From DATBRV01 sp036560145 (lineage in GTDB: Bacteria; Myxococcota_A; UBA9160; SMWR01), in the NCBI GenBank assembly GCA_036560145.1, contig DATBRV010000097.1, positions 1 through 64,000 of the forward strand: 64,000 nt of DNA, read 5' to 3'. Below, piece after piece: positions 8,320 to 16,255 of the stretch (its first letter is position 1; each line of letters begins with the position of its first letter). The notes under the pieces were generated by a model. That model made no database searches. It was not told the origin of the DNA and was given only the letters and a program-made list of their open reading frames with translations. Position numbers and translations under genes: made by a program.

Positions 8320-9750
8320 GTGCAGGAGCATCTGAATTTCTACATCGACGGGGCGTGGGTCCCGCCGAGCAAGCCCGCGACCCGCGAAGTGATCAACCCG
8401 GCCACCGAGAAGCCGATCGCGCGCATCTCGATGGGCGGCGCCGAAGACGTCGACAAGGCCGTGAAGGCCGCGCGGCGCGCCTTCGAGAGCTACTCGCGCA
8501 CCACGCGCGAGGAGCGGATCGCGCTGCTCCAGAAAATTGTCGGCGTGTACCAGACCAAGTACGAGGAGATCGCCAAGACGATCTCCAGCGAGATGGGAGC
8601 GCCGATCTGGCTCTCGAAGGCCGCGCAGGCGGCCACCGGCATCGCGCATTTCACCCAGGCGATCACGATTCTCAAGGACTACGAGTTCGAGGAGAAGCGC
8701 GGCAAGACGATGGTGATCCGCGAGCCCGTCGGCGTGTGCGGCCTGATCACGCCCTGGAACTGGCCGATCAACCAGATCGCCTGCAAAGTGGCGCCGGCGC
8801 TCGCGGCGGGCTGCACGATGGTGCTCAAGCCCACCGAAGTCGCGCCGCTCAACGCCATCCTGTTCGCGCAGATCCTGCACGAGGCCGGCGTCCCGAAGGG
8901 CGTCTTCAACCTCGTCAACGGCGACGGCCCGACGGTGGGTGCGGCGATCGCGTCGCATCCGGGAATCGACATGGTGTCGTTCACCGGCTCGACGCGCGCG
9001 GGCGTCCAGGTCGCGATCAACGCGGCGCCGACGGTCAAGCGCGTCTCGCAGGAGCTGGGCGGAAAGTCGGCGAACATCATCCTCGACGACGCCGACTTCA
9101 AGGCCGCGGTCGCGGGCGGCGTCACCGGCTGCTTCCTGAACAGCGGGCAGTCCTGCAATGCGCCCACGCGCATGCTGGTTCCGGCCAGCCGTCACGCGGA
9201 AGCGGTGGCGATCGCGAAGGCCGCCGCCGAGGGCGTGAAGGTCGGCGATCCGTTCCAGGAGGGGAACCTGCTGGGACCGGTCGTCAGCAAGGTCCAGTTC
9301 GAGAAGATCCAGGGCCTGATCCAGAAGGGCATCGACGAGGGCGCGACGCTCGTCACCGGCGGCGTCGGACGCCCGGCGGGCCTGACGGCCGGCTACTACG
9401 TGAAGCCGACCGTGTTCGCAGACGTGAAGAACTCGATGACGATCGCGCGCGAGGAGATCTTCGGGCCGGTCCTGTCGATCCTTCCGTACCACGACGAGGA
9501 AGAGGCGATCGCGATCGCCAACGACACGCCGTATGGCCTCTCCGGCTACGTGTCGTCGGGCAGCCTCGAGCACGCGCGCAAGGTCGCCGCGCGGCTGCGC
9601 ACGGGCAACGTGCACCTGAACGGGGCGCAGGCCTCGTTCGACGCGCCCTTCGGCGGCTACAAGCAGTCGGGCAACGGCCGCGAGTGGGGCGTCAACGGCT
9701 TCGAGGAGTTCCTCGAGACCAAGGCGGTGCTCGGCTACTCGGAGGCCTGA
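8320..9750 (+). CDS. NAD(P)-dependent aldehyde dehydrogenase family protein
   Basis: A 476-residue, full-length ALDH. It has the oxyanion Asn in ITPWNWP, the cofactor-binding loop FTGSTRAG, the general-base Glu in VSQELGGKSANI and the nucleophilic Cys in NSGQSCNAPTRM. The C-terminal oligomerisation motif GNGREWGVNGFEEFLETK is also present. It should oxidise an aldehyde to the acid; the sequence resembles broad-specificity ALDHs and does not reveal the substrate. The GTG start is 5 bases downstream of a perfect AGGAGG, which settles the start. A strong GC hairpin follows the gene. Confidence 0.93.
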   Translation: MQEHLNFYIDGAWVPPSKPATREVINPATEKPIARISMGGAEDVDKAVKAARRAFESYSRTTREERIALLQKIVGVYQTKYEEIAKTISSEMGAPIWLSKAAQAATGIAHFTQAITILKDYEFEEKRGKTMVIREPVGVCGLITPWNWPINQIACKVAPALAAGCTMVLKPTEVAPLNAILFAQILHEAGVPKGVFNLVNGDGPTVGAAIASHPGIDMVSFTGSTRAGVQVAINAAPTVKRVSQELGGKSANIILDDADFKAAVAGGVTGCFLNSGQSCNAPTRMLVPASRHAEAVAIAKAAAEGVKVGDPFQEGNLLGPVVSKVQFEKIQGLIQKGIDEGATLVTGGVGRPAGLTAGYYVKPTVFADVKNSMTIAREEIFGPVLSILPYHDEEEAIAIANDTPYGLSGYVSSGSLEHARKVAARLRTGNVHLNGAQASFDAPFGGYKQSGNGREWGVNGFEEFLETKAVLGYSEA

Positions 9751-9778
9751 GCCCGAGCCGGTACACCACGATCGATCG

Positions 9779-9810
9779 GAGCGGCCGGTCGCGCAAGCGG
9801 CCGGCCGCTC
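9779..9810 (+). terminator. GC-rich hairpin after the aldehyde dehydrogenase gene
   Basis: A perfect 10-bp inverted repeat, GAGCGGCCGG and CCGGCCGCTC, is separated by 12 bases and lies 29 bases after the ALDH stop. There is no long T run after it (TCCGTTT), so it may terminate transcription weakly or protect the 3' end of the mRNA. Confidence 0.55.
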
Positions 9811-9924
9811 TCCGTTTCGGGCGGTTGCCGAATTTCGGCCGCGGAGTCTCGACCCAGGCGTAGAATTCCGGCGCGAATCGCCGCGTCATCGGCGATCGGT
9901 CTTCGGGAGCGCCGGGGTTCGGGC

Positions 9925-10590
9925 ATGCATGCCGCCATTGCGCTGCTGTCGTGCGCCATCGCCTGTGTCTGCACGGCTGCGGGCTACTGGGTGATCCTTT
10001 CTCCTCCCGCCAACGTCAGGCTTCCCTACCGGGGGCGCTCGTTCCTCTTGCATCTCCTGCAAGGCCTGATGTTGCTCGCCTCGTTCATCGTGCTCATCGC
10101 GCTTCTTCCCGGTGCACTCGTCCTGTGGGCCGCCTCGCGGACGGGAGAAACCCTCGCCTGGGTGACGTGTGGCATCTGGTTCTACGCCTTCGGCGCACTC
10201 CCCTGGGTGGTGCGCGGTCTCAGGCACCCCGACTTCGTTTCGCTGCCGGGAGCGGAGCGGAAGCGCGCACGACCCGCGATGATCCTGCTGGGACTGGTCC
10301 TTCCCCTCTTCTTCCTCGGCGGCATGCTGAGCCCCATCATCGTCATGCTGGTGCTGCCGATTCCAGCCTGGCAGTCGCGATTGAACCAGACGCCACTCGA
10401 GAATCCCGGCTTGATCGTTCCCCTGGCGATCGTCCTGCTCATCGCATGTCCGATTGCGGGCTTCGTGGGTTACCGCGCCTGGAGATTCCTGGCGCGGCGA
10501 TTTCTCGCGCTTCCGATGGTCGACGCCATCACGAGGGGGCGGGGGGTTCGTGATGCGCTCGAGCAGGCAGCGAGCGTGCGCCAGGGATGA
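9925..10590 (+). CDS. Polytopic membrane protein of unknown function
   Basis: A 221-residue protein that I do not recognise. It starts with a hydrophobic segment (about residues 4-25), followed by hydrophobic stretches near residues 43-68, 75-93, 113-142 and 155-175. About five membrane spans are therefore expected, with a basic Arg-rich C-terminal tail (YRAWRFLARRFLALP). No catalytic motif is visible. It is read in the same direction as the upstream ALDH but is separated from it by a hairpin and 174 bases. The next element downstream is a decayed glycosyltransferase copy that begins 4 bases before its stop codon. Confidence 0.7.
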   Translation: MHAAIALLSCAIACVCTAAGYWVILSPPANVRLPYRGRSFLLHLLQGLMLLASFIVLIALLPGALVLWAASRTGETLAWVTCGIWFYAFGALPWVVRGLRHPDFVSLPGAERKRARPAMILLGLVLPLFFLGGMLSPIIVMLVLPIPAWQSRLNQTPLENPGLIVPLAIVLLIACPIAGFVGYRAWRFLARRFLALPMVDAITRGRGVRDALEQAASVRQG

Positions 10591-10807
10591 AGCCTTTCGA
10601 CTCGTCGGCACCTGACGGATTCTGGGCCATCACCGCGTACTTCAACCCGATGCGATACCAGCGCGCTGCTGGACCGCTTCGCGCTGGTGCAGCCCTTCAG
10701 CCATCTCCACCTGATGCCGCCCGATCGGGTTCCGGGCCTGGGCCGAGCCGTTCCACGCGGCGGTCCGCGCGAGCGTCTCCTTCGCCTCTCGAAAGGAAGA
10801 CGGGTGA
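10587..10807 (+). pseudogene. Decayed copy of the neighbouring glycosyltransferase gene
   Basis: This stretch encodes, in shifting frames, at least four collinear fragments of the intact protein encoded by 10812-11753. An N-terminal piece (DGFWAITAYFNPMRYQR) matches DFWAITCFFNPMRFRR. A middle piece (LLDRFALVQPFSHLHLMP) matches LLGRFALVQPFSHLHLMP. A third (AWAEPFHAAVR) matches AWAEPFHDAVR, and the end (FASRKEDG then stop) matches FASRREDG then stop. The intervening coding sequence, about two-thirds of the gene, is deleted and a frameshift separates the first two pieces. It is therefore a paralogue that lost several internal blocks. The ATG at 10587 overlaps the membrane protein stop, which suggests the lost gene was once translationally coupled to it. 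Confidence 0.85.
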
Positions 10808-10823
10808 CCCGTCACCCATCTTC
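10796..10823. terminator. Hairpin formed by the convergent ends of the glycosyltransferase paralogues
   Basis: GAAGACGGGTGA, loop CCCG, TCACCCATCTTC: an 11-of-12 bp stem with a 4-base loop. The two arms are the last codons and stop codons of the pseudogene and of the intact gene, which end 4 bases apart in opposite orientation. It could act as a bidirectional terminator. It lacks a U tract, so that role is inferred. Confidence 0.5.
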
Positions 10824-11753
10824 CCTGCGACTCGCGAAATAGCGGCGCACGTACTCGTGCAGCTCCGGCTTCTCGGAGCTCCACCGCCAGGCGCCGCTCG
10901 TGTCGAGGGCGATGTCCTGGAACGGATCGAAGCGATGGCGGGCCATCCCTTCGTTTCGTTCCAGGTATCGGCGGTGCTCTGCTTCGCCGTGCCACAGGTG
11001 GAAGAGATCGCCTGCGAGGCAAGCGACCCTCCCGCGCACCGCGTCGTGGAACGGCTCGGCCCACGCCAGGTAGTGGTCCGGGCTCAGGTGCTGACGCCGG
11101 ATCGCGAAGTCGAAGCATCCGTAGGCGGCGCGTGCGATGGCGATGTCGCCGCCGCCGATGATGCAGGCGTCGTAGAACGCGTGATCCTCGAGCAGCTTGC
11201 GATCCGCCGCCCAGGCATGGCCGGGCGAGAGCTGGCTCTGGGTGGCGCCCAGGCAGGTCGCCATCGGCATTCCGGACGCGATCAGGAACGGCACCGAGTG
11301 CAGCAATCCCGTTCCCGGCGACCGCCGCTGGCCCGGCTCCCAATCCCGCGGCATCAGGTGGAGATGGCTGAAGGGCTGCACCAGCGCGAAGCGGCCCAGC
11401 AGCGCGCGCGTGCGCTCCACCCAGTCGTCCGCTGCGAAGACGACGTCGCAATCGAGCCATGCCACCTGGCGGCACGCGCCGGGCAGCGCGAGCAGGGCCA
11501 GGTTCAGCAGGCGCTCCTTCTGCCAGAGCACGTCCGGCCCCCCGCGGAGCTGGACGAGCACCTCGGCATCGCCCTCGCTCAGCTCGAATTCCGGTCCTTG
11601 GGCGAGCTCGACCGTCACCAGCGGCAGCGCGAGGCGTTCCCGGAATCGCCGGTAGTTCAGCAATCTGCGCCGGAAGCGCATCGGATTGAAGAAGCAGGTG
11701 ATGGCCCAGAAATCGCCGGCGTCCCGGCTGGAAGCGAGAGCGGTGGTGCTCAC
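10812..11753 (-). CDS. Putative GT-A-fold glycosyltransferase
   Basis: A 313-residue protein starting at GTG 11753. The FWAITCFFNPMRF opening, followed by a VAWLDCDVVFAADDW segment with a DxD-like LDCD motif, suggests a GT-A nucleotide-sugar transferase. Further conserved-looking parts are GGGDIAIARAAYGCFDFA and HLWHGEAEHRRYLERN, the latter resembling the C-terminal His/Trp motif of GT2/GT27-like enzymes. The family assignment is by motif only. It is divergent from the NeuB-type gene with just 46 bases between starts, and a degraded inverted paralogue abuts its 3' end. Context points to sugar or surface-glycan assembly. Confidence 0.7.
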   Translation of the reverse strand: MSTTALASSRDAGDFWAITCFFNPMRFRRRLLNYRRFRERLALPLVTVELAQGPEFELSEGDAEVLVQLRGGPDVLWQKERLLNLALLALPGACRQVAWLDCDVVFAADDWVERTRALLGRFALVQPFSHLHLMPRDWEPGQRRSPGTGLLHSVPFLIASGMPMATCLGATQSQLSPGHAWAADRKLLEDHAFYDACIIGGGDIAIARAAYGCFDFAIRRQHLSPDHYLAWAEPFHDAVRGRVACLAGDLFHLWHGEAEHRRYLERNEGMARHRFDPFQDIALDTSGAWRWSSEKPELHEYVRRYFASRREDG

Positions 11754-11799
11754 GTGGCTATCATGCCGCTTCCGCCGCGCAGCGAGCGAGGGCAGTCGC

Positions 11800-12579
11800 G
11801 TGAGCATTTTCATCATCGCCGAGGTGGGCATCAACCACAACGGCAGCCTGGAGATCGCCCGGCGACTGATCGACGTGGCCCGGGAATCCGGCGCCGACGC
11901 CGTGAAGTTCCAGAAGCGGACGATCGAGCTCGTCTACACGCGGGACTTTCTCGATGGTCCACGGGTCTCCCCGTGGGGCTCGACGCAACGCGCACAGAAG
12001 GAGGCGCTCGAGCTGGCCGACCACGAGTACGCGGAGATCGACGCCCATTGCCGGGCCACGGGCATCGAGTGGTTCGCATCGGCCTGGGACCTGGGTAGCT
12101 TCGACTTCCTCCGCAAGTTCGATCTGAAACACAACAAGGTCGCCTCGGCGATGATCGGGAACCAGGACCTGCTGGAGGCGATCGCCGGGGATCGCAAGCC
12201 CACCTTCATCTCCACCGGGAAGGGCACGCGCTCCGACGTCGACCGGGCCGTCGCGATCTTTCGCGCCGCGCGCTGTCCGTTCCAGCTCATGCACTGCATT
12301 TCGAAGTACCCGACGCCGGATCACGAAGCCCAGCTGGAGTCGATCCCTGCGTTGCGGGTGCGATATGGCTGCGAGGTCGGCTACAGCGGCCACGAGGTGG
12401 GGCTCGCCGCTTCCCTGCGAGCGGCCGAGCTGGGGATCGCCTCTCTCGAGCGCCACATCACGCTCGGCCGGACGATGTACGGCTCGGACCAGGCCGCGTC
12501 GCTCGAGCCGGCCGAGTTCCGCAGCCTGGTGGAGGCGGTGCGCGAGCCTCGGGCGGGCGCCGCTCGGGAACGCGAATGA
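11800..12579 (+). CDS. NeuB-type nonulosonic acid synthase family protein lacking the SAF domain
   Basis: A 259-residue TIM-barrel protein beginning IIAEVGINHNGSLEIA, the signature of N-acetylneuraminate/legionaminate synthases, which condense PEP with an N-acetyl amino sugar. Other family landmarks are DAVKFQKR, FASAWDLGSFDFL, KVASAMIGNQDLLE, ISTGKG, LMHCISKYPTP and GYSGHEVGLAAS. It ends right after the barrel (FRSLVEAVRE), so the C-terminal SAF/antifreeze-like domain of about 60-80 residues found in classical NeuB is missing. GTG 11800 gives the correct family N-terminus. It overlaps the SDR gene by ATGA, so the two are co-translated, possibly for an unusual sugar acid. Confidence 0.82.
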   Translation: MSIFIIAEVGINHNGSLEIARRLIDVARESGADAVKFQKRTIELVYTRDFLDGPRVSPWGSTQRAQKEALELADHEYAEIDAHCRATGIEWFASAWDLGSFDFLRKFDLKHNKVASAMIGNQDLLEAIAGDRKPTFISTGKGTRSDVDRAVAIFRAARCPFQLMHCISKYPTPDHEAQLESIPALRVRYGCEVGYSGHEVGLAASLRAAELGIASLERHITLGRTMYGSDQAASLEPAEFRSLVEAVREPRAGAARERE

Positions 12580-13325
12580 CGGATCCGCCCGCGGCTCCCG
12601 TCTTCTCGATCGCGGGCCGCATCGTGCTGGTCACCGGCGCCGGTCGCGGCATCGGGCGCGCCCTCGCCACCGGGCTCGGCCGCCTCGGCGCCAGGGTCCA
12701 TGGCATGGACGTCGCGTTCGCCGAGCGCGCGAGCGGGTTCGAGGCGATCCACTGCGACGTCGGCGACGAAGACGCCTCGGCGCGCGCCCTGCGCGAGATC
12801 GTCTCGACGCACGGCCGCCTCGACGGGCTCGTCAACAACGCGGGGATCAGCCTCCCGCCGGGCGATGCCTACGGCCGCGCCGGCTTCGAGCGGACGCTCG
12901 GGATCAACACGCTGGCGCCGCTCCGGCTGAGCTGGACGGCCGCCGAGCTGATGAAGCGACATGCCAGCGGCTCGATCGTGAACGTCACGAGCCTCGGAGC
13001 GCACCTGGGATTCCCCGATAATCCAGCCTATCAGGCTTCCAAGGCTGCGCTGCTGCAAGTCACGAGGGCGATGGCGGTCGACTACGGCCGCTTCGGGATC
13101 CGCGTCAACAGCCTGTGTCCCGGCTACGTGAAGACCGCCATGACGCGCCAGAGCTGGGAGGACGAATCGCTCCGGCTTGCGCGCTCGCAGCGCATGATCC
13201 TCCCGCGTTGGGCCGAACCCGAGGACCTGGTCGGTCCCTGCGCCTTCCTGCTCTCCGACGCCGCCGGCTACATCACCGGCATCGATCTTCCCGTCGACGG
13301 CGGATGGCGCGCCAGGGGGATCTAG
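12576..13325 (+). CDS. SDR-family oxidoreductase
   Basis: A 249-residue classical short-chain dehydrogenase/reductase. It has the cofactor motif TGAGRGIG, an acidic residue after strand 2 (GMDVAF, favouring NAD), NNAG, the catalytic Ser in VNVTSLGAH, the YQASK Tyr/Lys pair, and the C-terminal GYITGIDLPVDGGW typical of the family. It is coupled to the NeuB-type gene by a 4-base overlap. SDRs such as PtmA accompany NeuB homologues in legionaminic/pseudaminic-type clusters, so it may reduce or oxidise a sugar in the same pathway; that link is inferred from context. Confidence 0.9.
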   Translation: MTDPPAAPVFSIAGRIVLVTGAGRGIGRALATGLGRLGARVHGMDVAFAERASGFEAIHCDVGDEDASARALREIVSTHGRLDGLVNNAGISLPPGDAYGRAGFERTLGINTLAPLRLSWTAAELMKRHASGSIVNVTSLGAHLGFPDNPAYQASKAALLQVTRAMAVDYGRFGIRVNSLCPGYVKTAMTRQSWEDESLRLARSQRMILPRWAEPEDLVGPCAFLLSDAAGYITGIDLPVDGGWRARGI

Positions 13326-13464
13326 GCCGCGTGGCTCCGCTGCGACGCCGGTGGGCGTGCGACAGAGCGTCGCGCGGAGCATCGGCCAGGGATCACCCCC
13401 CGGTCGACCTGGGTGCTCGCTGCCGCGTCGACTCTGCCGCACGCCGCTACCGGCCGCGTCGGCG

Positions 13465-14031
13465 CTAGCTGGGGGAATGGGCCAGCACCTCGACGCGGCC
13501 TTCTCGCTGGGAGCACCGCTCGACGGAGTCGCTGCACTTGGTCCGCTCCGCGGCGAATCCGCCGGACTCGATCCGGTCCGACGAGACTCCAGCCTGCATC
13601 AACGCGTCACGAACATTGGCGACACGCCGGTCTCTCAGGGACGAGTTGTACTGGTTGGTTCCGCGGAGCAGATCCGTGGAGCCATCGACCCCGATGCGAA
13701 CCGTGGGGTTCTGGTTCACGTAGGCTGCGATGTCGGAAATCTTGTTCATCTCGGAGAGCCGAACCTCCGCCTTGTCGTAATCGAAGTAGATGTCCCGGAG
13801 CGAAACCCAGCCCGCGAGCGTGGCGGGTTGAGCCTGCGCCGCCGAGTAGCCGGCTTGGCCGGTCGAGCCGGTCATGCCGCGTTGCCCCGTCGAGCCGGTC
13901 ATGCCGGCAGGCCCCTGGGCGCCCGTCATGCCCGTCATGCCCGTGGGACCCTGGGGACCGGTCGGGCCGGGCGGCCCGACGCAAGCGACCGCGAAGCCCG
14001 CGATCAGCGAAAACACGAGTGAACGTTTCAT
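13465..14031 (-). CDS. Lipoprotein with collagen-like repeats and an OmpA C-terminal domain
   Basis: A 188-residue protein. The signal peptide ends at a lipobox cysteine (FAVAC, Cys17). Immediately after come 14 uninterrupted Gly-X-Y triplets (residues 19-60; GPP, GPT, GMT, GST and similar). The rest is an OmpA-like peptidoglycan-binding domain: DIYFDYDKAEV, then VRIGVDGSTD and the NSSLRDRRVANVRDAL helix. It may be outer-membrane anchored with a short collagen-type stalk between lipid and peptidoglycan-binding head. Proline is present at some X positions, so triple-helix trimerisation is possible but unproven. It is the last gene of a minus-strand group of small envelope genes. Confidence 0.88.
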   Translation of the reverse strand: MKRSLVFSLIAGFAVACVGPPGPTGPQGPTGMTGMTGAQGPAGMTGSTGQRGMTGSTGQAGYSAAQAQPATLAGWVSLRDIYFDYDKAEVRLSEMNKISDIAAYVNQNPTVRIGVDGSTDLLRGTNQYNSSLRDRRVANVRDALMQAGVSSDRIESGGFAAERTKCSDSVERCSQREGRVEVLAHSPS

Positions 14032-14088
14032 CGTTCTAGCCTCCTGGTGGGGGTCGAATTCATTCGACCCGAAAGTGGAACCTAGAAA

Positions 14089-14280
14089 TCAGGTTCCAAC
14101 GTGGATCGAAGACAGCGGCCCCAGCACGCCGAACGCGGAGAGGAGCCAGAGCACCACGGCGATCACGACCACGACGTTCAGGATGCTCTTGATCTTCCCG
14201 TCCATCGGGATGTAGTTGTTCACGAGCCAGAGCAACACTCCGACCACGATGAGCGCGATGACGATGCTGGCGAGCGGCAT
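14089..14280 (-). CDS. Thivi_2564-type small two-helix membrane protein
   Basis: A 63-residue protein with two hydrophobic helices (about residues 3-21 and 32-52) joined by the short NNYIPMDGKIKSILN linker. This matches the widespread small-membrane-protein family named after Thivi_2564, of unknown function. A GGAGAA lies just upstream of the ATG. It sits among small envelope and stress-type genes on the same strand. Confidence 0.8.
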   Translation of the reverse strand: MPLASIVIALIVVGVLLWLVNNYIPMDGKIKSILNVVVVIAVVLWLLSAFGVLGPLSSIHVGT

Positions 14281-14301
14281 ACATGTTCTCCTTCTGGATG
14301 A

Positions 14302-14568
14302 TCAGTTCGTGTCCGGGCGGCGCTTGGCTTCGATGCGGTCGCCCACCTTCAAATCCTTTAGCGTCTCGTCGGACGCCTCGAACTCGTGGATCTGGAGATC
14401 GCTGCTACGGACCGTCACGCGGTGACGCTCGAGATCGATCTTCGTCACCAGTCCGTCGATGATTTCGGATGCCTGTTCCGCCGCGATGGCCGCCCGCGGC
14501 GCGGCGACGATGCTCGGGGCGAAGGCGAACGTCAGCGCCATGGCTGCGAGAACGAGACTCTTCCGCAT
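14302..14568 (-). CDS. Small exported protein of unknown function
   Basis: An 88-residue protein with a Sec signal peptide (MRKSLVLAAMALTFAFAP, probably cut near AIA-AEQ). The mature part of about 60 residues reads IIDGLVTKIDLERHRVTVR and LKVGDRIEAKRR. This looks like a small beta-barrel of the kind seen in periplasmic DUF5666-like or NusG/OB-like proteins. A GGGAGGAG Shine-Dalgarno sequence precedes ATG 14568, which fixes the start. The function is unknown. It lies 10 bases after the glycine-zipper lipoprotein gene and is probably co-transcribed with it. Confidence 0.75.
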   Translation of the reverse strand: MRKSLVLAAMALTFAFAPSIVAAPRAAIAAEQASEIIDGLVTKIDLERHRVTVRSSDLQIHEFEASDETLKDLKVGDRIEAKRRPDTN

Positions 14569-14578
14569 GACTCCTCCC

Positions 14579-14800
14579 CTAATCCGAATTGTGTTTCGTG
14601 ATGTCATAGATGGCGCCCGCCACCGCGCCGACACCCGTTCCGATCAGCGCGCCCTTGCCGGCGCCGTAGCCAGTCCCGGCGCCTATGGCCGCTCCGCCGG
14701 CGGCACCGACTGCTGCACCGGTCACGGTGCCGCAACCCGCGAAGACCAGCGCCGCGAGACCGAGTCCGGCGATCGCACTCAGCCATCGAGTCCTCATCAT
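14579..14800 (-). CDS. Glycine-zipper lipoprotein
   Basis: A 73-residue protein with a lipoprotein signal (LGLAALVFAGC, lipobox Cys about 23). It is followed by a glycine-zipper membrane segment (GAAVGAAGGAAIGAGTGYG and ALIGTGVGAVAGAIYD). This is the OsmB/YMGG-type architecture of small outer membrane lipoproteins induced by envelope or osmotic stress. The roughly 90-base leader and first codons recur at 16528-16620 in front of a pqqE fragment. Confidence 0.82.
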   Translation of the reverse strand: MMRTRWLSAIAGLGLAALVFAGCGTVTGAAVGAAGGAAIGAGTGYGAGKGALIGTGVGAVAGAIYDITKHNSD

Positions 14801-15085
14801 CGACTCCTTCGCTCGCACATTTACGCTGATGGGGAGCAAGATGCATGCCATGGAGATGCGGCGGGCTACGACCCGGTGAAGGCCTGCGACGTGCTTGTGC
14901 TCTGCCGCGGTCGCTGCCATCTCCCGTCGCTTTGAAGAAACCACCTGCGATTGCAACCGGAACTTACAAGCAGCGATGGCGCGAGGGCTGAAGCGCTCCC
15001 TGGACTGCCCCCATCTCCCGGCACACCCCTTGCTCTCAGCTTCCCCCCAAGGATCAGATTTGATCCAAAAAAAGGAAAACCCAAG
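14801..15085. other. Divergent intergenic region of the small envelope genes
   Basis: This 285-base gap lies between the glycine-zipper lipoprotein gene and the exported Thr-rich protein gene. Its right half is noticeably poorer in GC (CAGATTTGATCCAAAAAAAGG just before 15086) and probably carries the rightward promoter and the AAAGGAAAA ribosome-binding region. The left 70 bases are the part duplicated near 16.6 kb. No coding sequence was recognised. Confidence 0.5.
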
Positions 15086-15442
15086 ATGAAGAGCATGATT
15101 CGCAATCTCGGCCGGCTCACCCTGTTCGGTGTGATGCTGGTCGCCACGGATGCCATCGCGCAATCGGCCGTCAAGGAGACCACCACCACCACGACGACGA
15201 CGTCCAGCTCGGGCACCATCAGCGAGTTCGGCCCGGGAACCATCGTCGTGAGGACCACGACGTCGAGCGATCCCATCAGCTACTCGTACACGAAGACGAC
15301 CACCTACGTCGATGAAGCCGGGAAGCCCGTGTCGATCGAGACGGTCAAGGCGGGTCTTCCCGTCACCGTCTACTACGACAAGGCCGGAAACAAGATGGTG
15401 GCGACCCGGGTCGTCGTGACGAAGGCAGTGCTCGCCAACTAG
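15086..15442 (+). CDS. Exported Thr-rich protein of unknown function
   Basis: A 118-residue protein with a signal peptide (MIRNLGRLTLFGVMLVATDAIAQ, cleavage probably after AIA or IAQ). A run of eight threonines then leads into TTYVDEAGKPVSIETVKAGLPVTVYYDKAGNKMVATRVVVTK, a stretch typical of small periplasmic beta-strand proteins. Similar YYDKxGNKMVATRVIV segments are common in short periplasmic proteins of soil bacteria, but I know of no assigned function. ATG 15086 is preceded by AAAGGAAAA. Confidence 0.72.
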   Translation: MKSMIRNLGRLTLFGVMLVATDAIAQSAVKETTTTTTTTSSSGTISEFGPGTIVVRTTTSSDPISYSYTKTTTYVDEAGKPVSIETVKAGLPVTVYYDKAGNKMVATRVVVTKAVLAN

Positions 15443-15478
15443 GCGAGCTGGCGGCTCGAGCGGGATCGAGAGGGACGC

Positions 15479-16243
15479 GTGATTCTGTCTCGAACGAAGA
15501 TCCCGGCCCGCAATCGATGGGCCCGACGGATTCGCCGTCGGGCCCTGATCGCGGGGACGGTGCTGTCCATCTGCGCTCCGGGGACGGGACGAGCGGACGC
15601 TGAGGGCCCGTCGACGTTCGATGTCTCCGCCTGTGAGACGAGGACCCGAGCGCGTCTGCAATGGCTGGTCGCTCGCGCCGATTCGCGCGAGCAGTACGCG
15701 GACTTCTGGTGGCGAAGCTGGATCGGGTTCTACGCGGTCGGCGTCGGCGTCCAGAGCACTCGGGCGGGGCTCGAGGACGATGGGGGAAAGCGGGCGGATC
15801 TGATCGTGGGCGCGGTCAAGGCCGTCGGCGGCGTGACGCGGCTCTACTTCACCCGGCCCGTGGCGCGGCTCGGAGCGGATCTCCTGCGAGTCGAGCCGCT
15901 CCCCGACGAGACTGCATGCCTCGATCGGGTCGCGCAGGGCGAGGAGCTCCTGCAGCAGTCGGCTCGCGAGTCGGATCGGCGGTGGGGTTGGAAGTCGCAC
16001 CTGTTCAACGTCGCGTTGAACATGGCAGGCGCCGTGATCGTCACCCAGGCGTTCGACGAGAAGGCTGGCTGGACTTCGGCGGGAATCGGAATCGCCGTCG
16101 GGGAGGCGATGTTGTGGAGCCATCCGTGGCACGGCCGGAGCGATCTCGAGGAGTACGAAGCCAGCTTCGAGCCCGAACCTCCGCCAATCAGCTGGTCACT
16201 ACAGCCGTACCGAATGGGGCTTCGCCTGCAAATGACCTTCTAA
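15479..16243 (+). CDS. Hypothetical exported or membrane-associated protein
   Basis: A 254-residue protein I do not recognise. After a basic start (RRIRRRALIAGTVLSICAPGTG) that could be a signal peptide, it has hydrophobic parts around residues 75-92 (WWRSWIGFYAVGVGVQS), 105-120 and 178-210. It ends with a strand-like LQPYRMGLRLQMTF, a C-terminal Phe pattern often seen in outer membrane proteins. No catalytic motif is visible. GTG 15479 has a GAGAGGGA ribosome-binding site. It lies 36 bases after the exported Thr-rich gene and may share its transcript. Confidence 0.65.
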   Translation: MILSRTKIPARNRWARRIRRRALIAGTVLSICAPGTGRADAEGPSTFDVSACETRTRARLQWLVARADSREQYADFWWRSWIGFYAVGVGVQSTRAGLEDDGGKRADLIVGAVKAVGGVTRLYFTRPVARLGADLLRVEPLPDETACLDRVAQGEELLQQSARESDRRWGWKSHLFNVALNMAGAVIVTQAFDEKAGWTSAGIGIAVGEAMLWSHPWHGRSDLEEYEASFEPEPPPISWSLQPYRMGLRLQMTF

Positions 16244-16255
16244 GGCGGTACGCCG

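Noticed and set aside
10587..12098. Long plus-strand frame starting at the pseudogene and continuing across the intact glycosyltransferase
   Set aside because: Only its first 17 or so codons match a protein; the rest is antisense to the 10812-11753 gene.
13904..13975. Repeated CCCGTCATGC/GGTCATGCC-like units as a possible DNA repeat array
   Set aside because: They are the codons of the Gly-X-Y collagen-like segment in the OmpA lipoprotein gene, not a separate repeat element.
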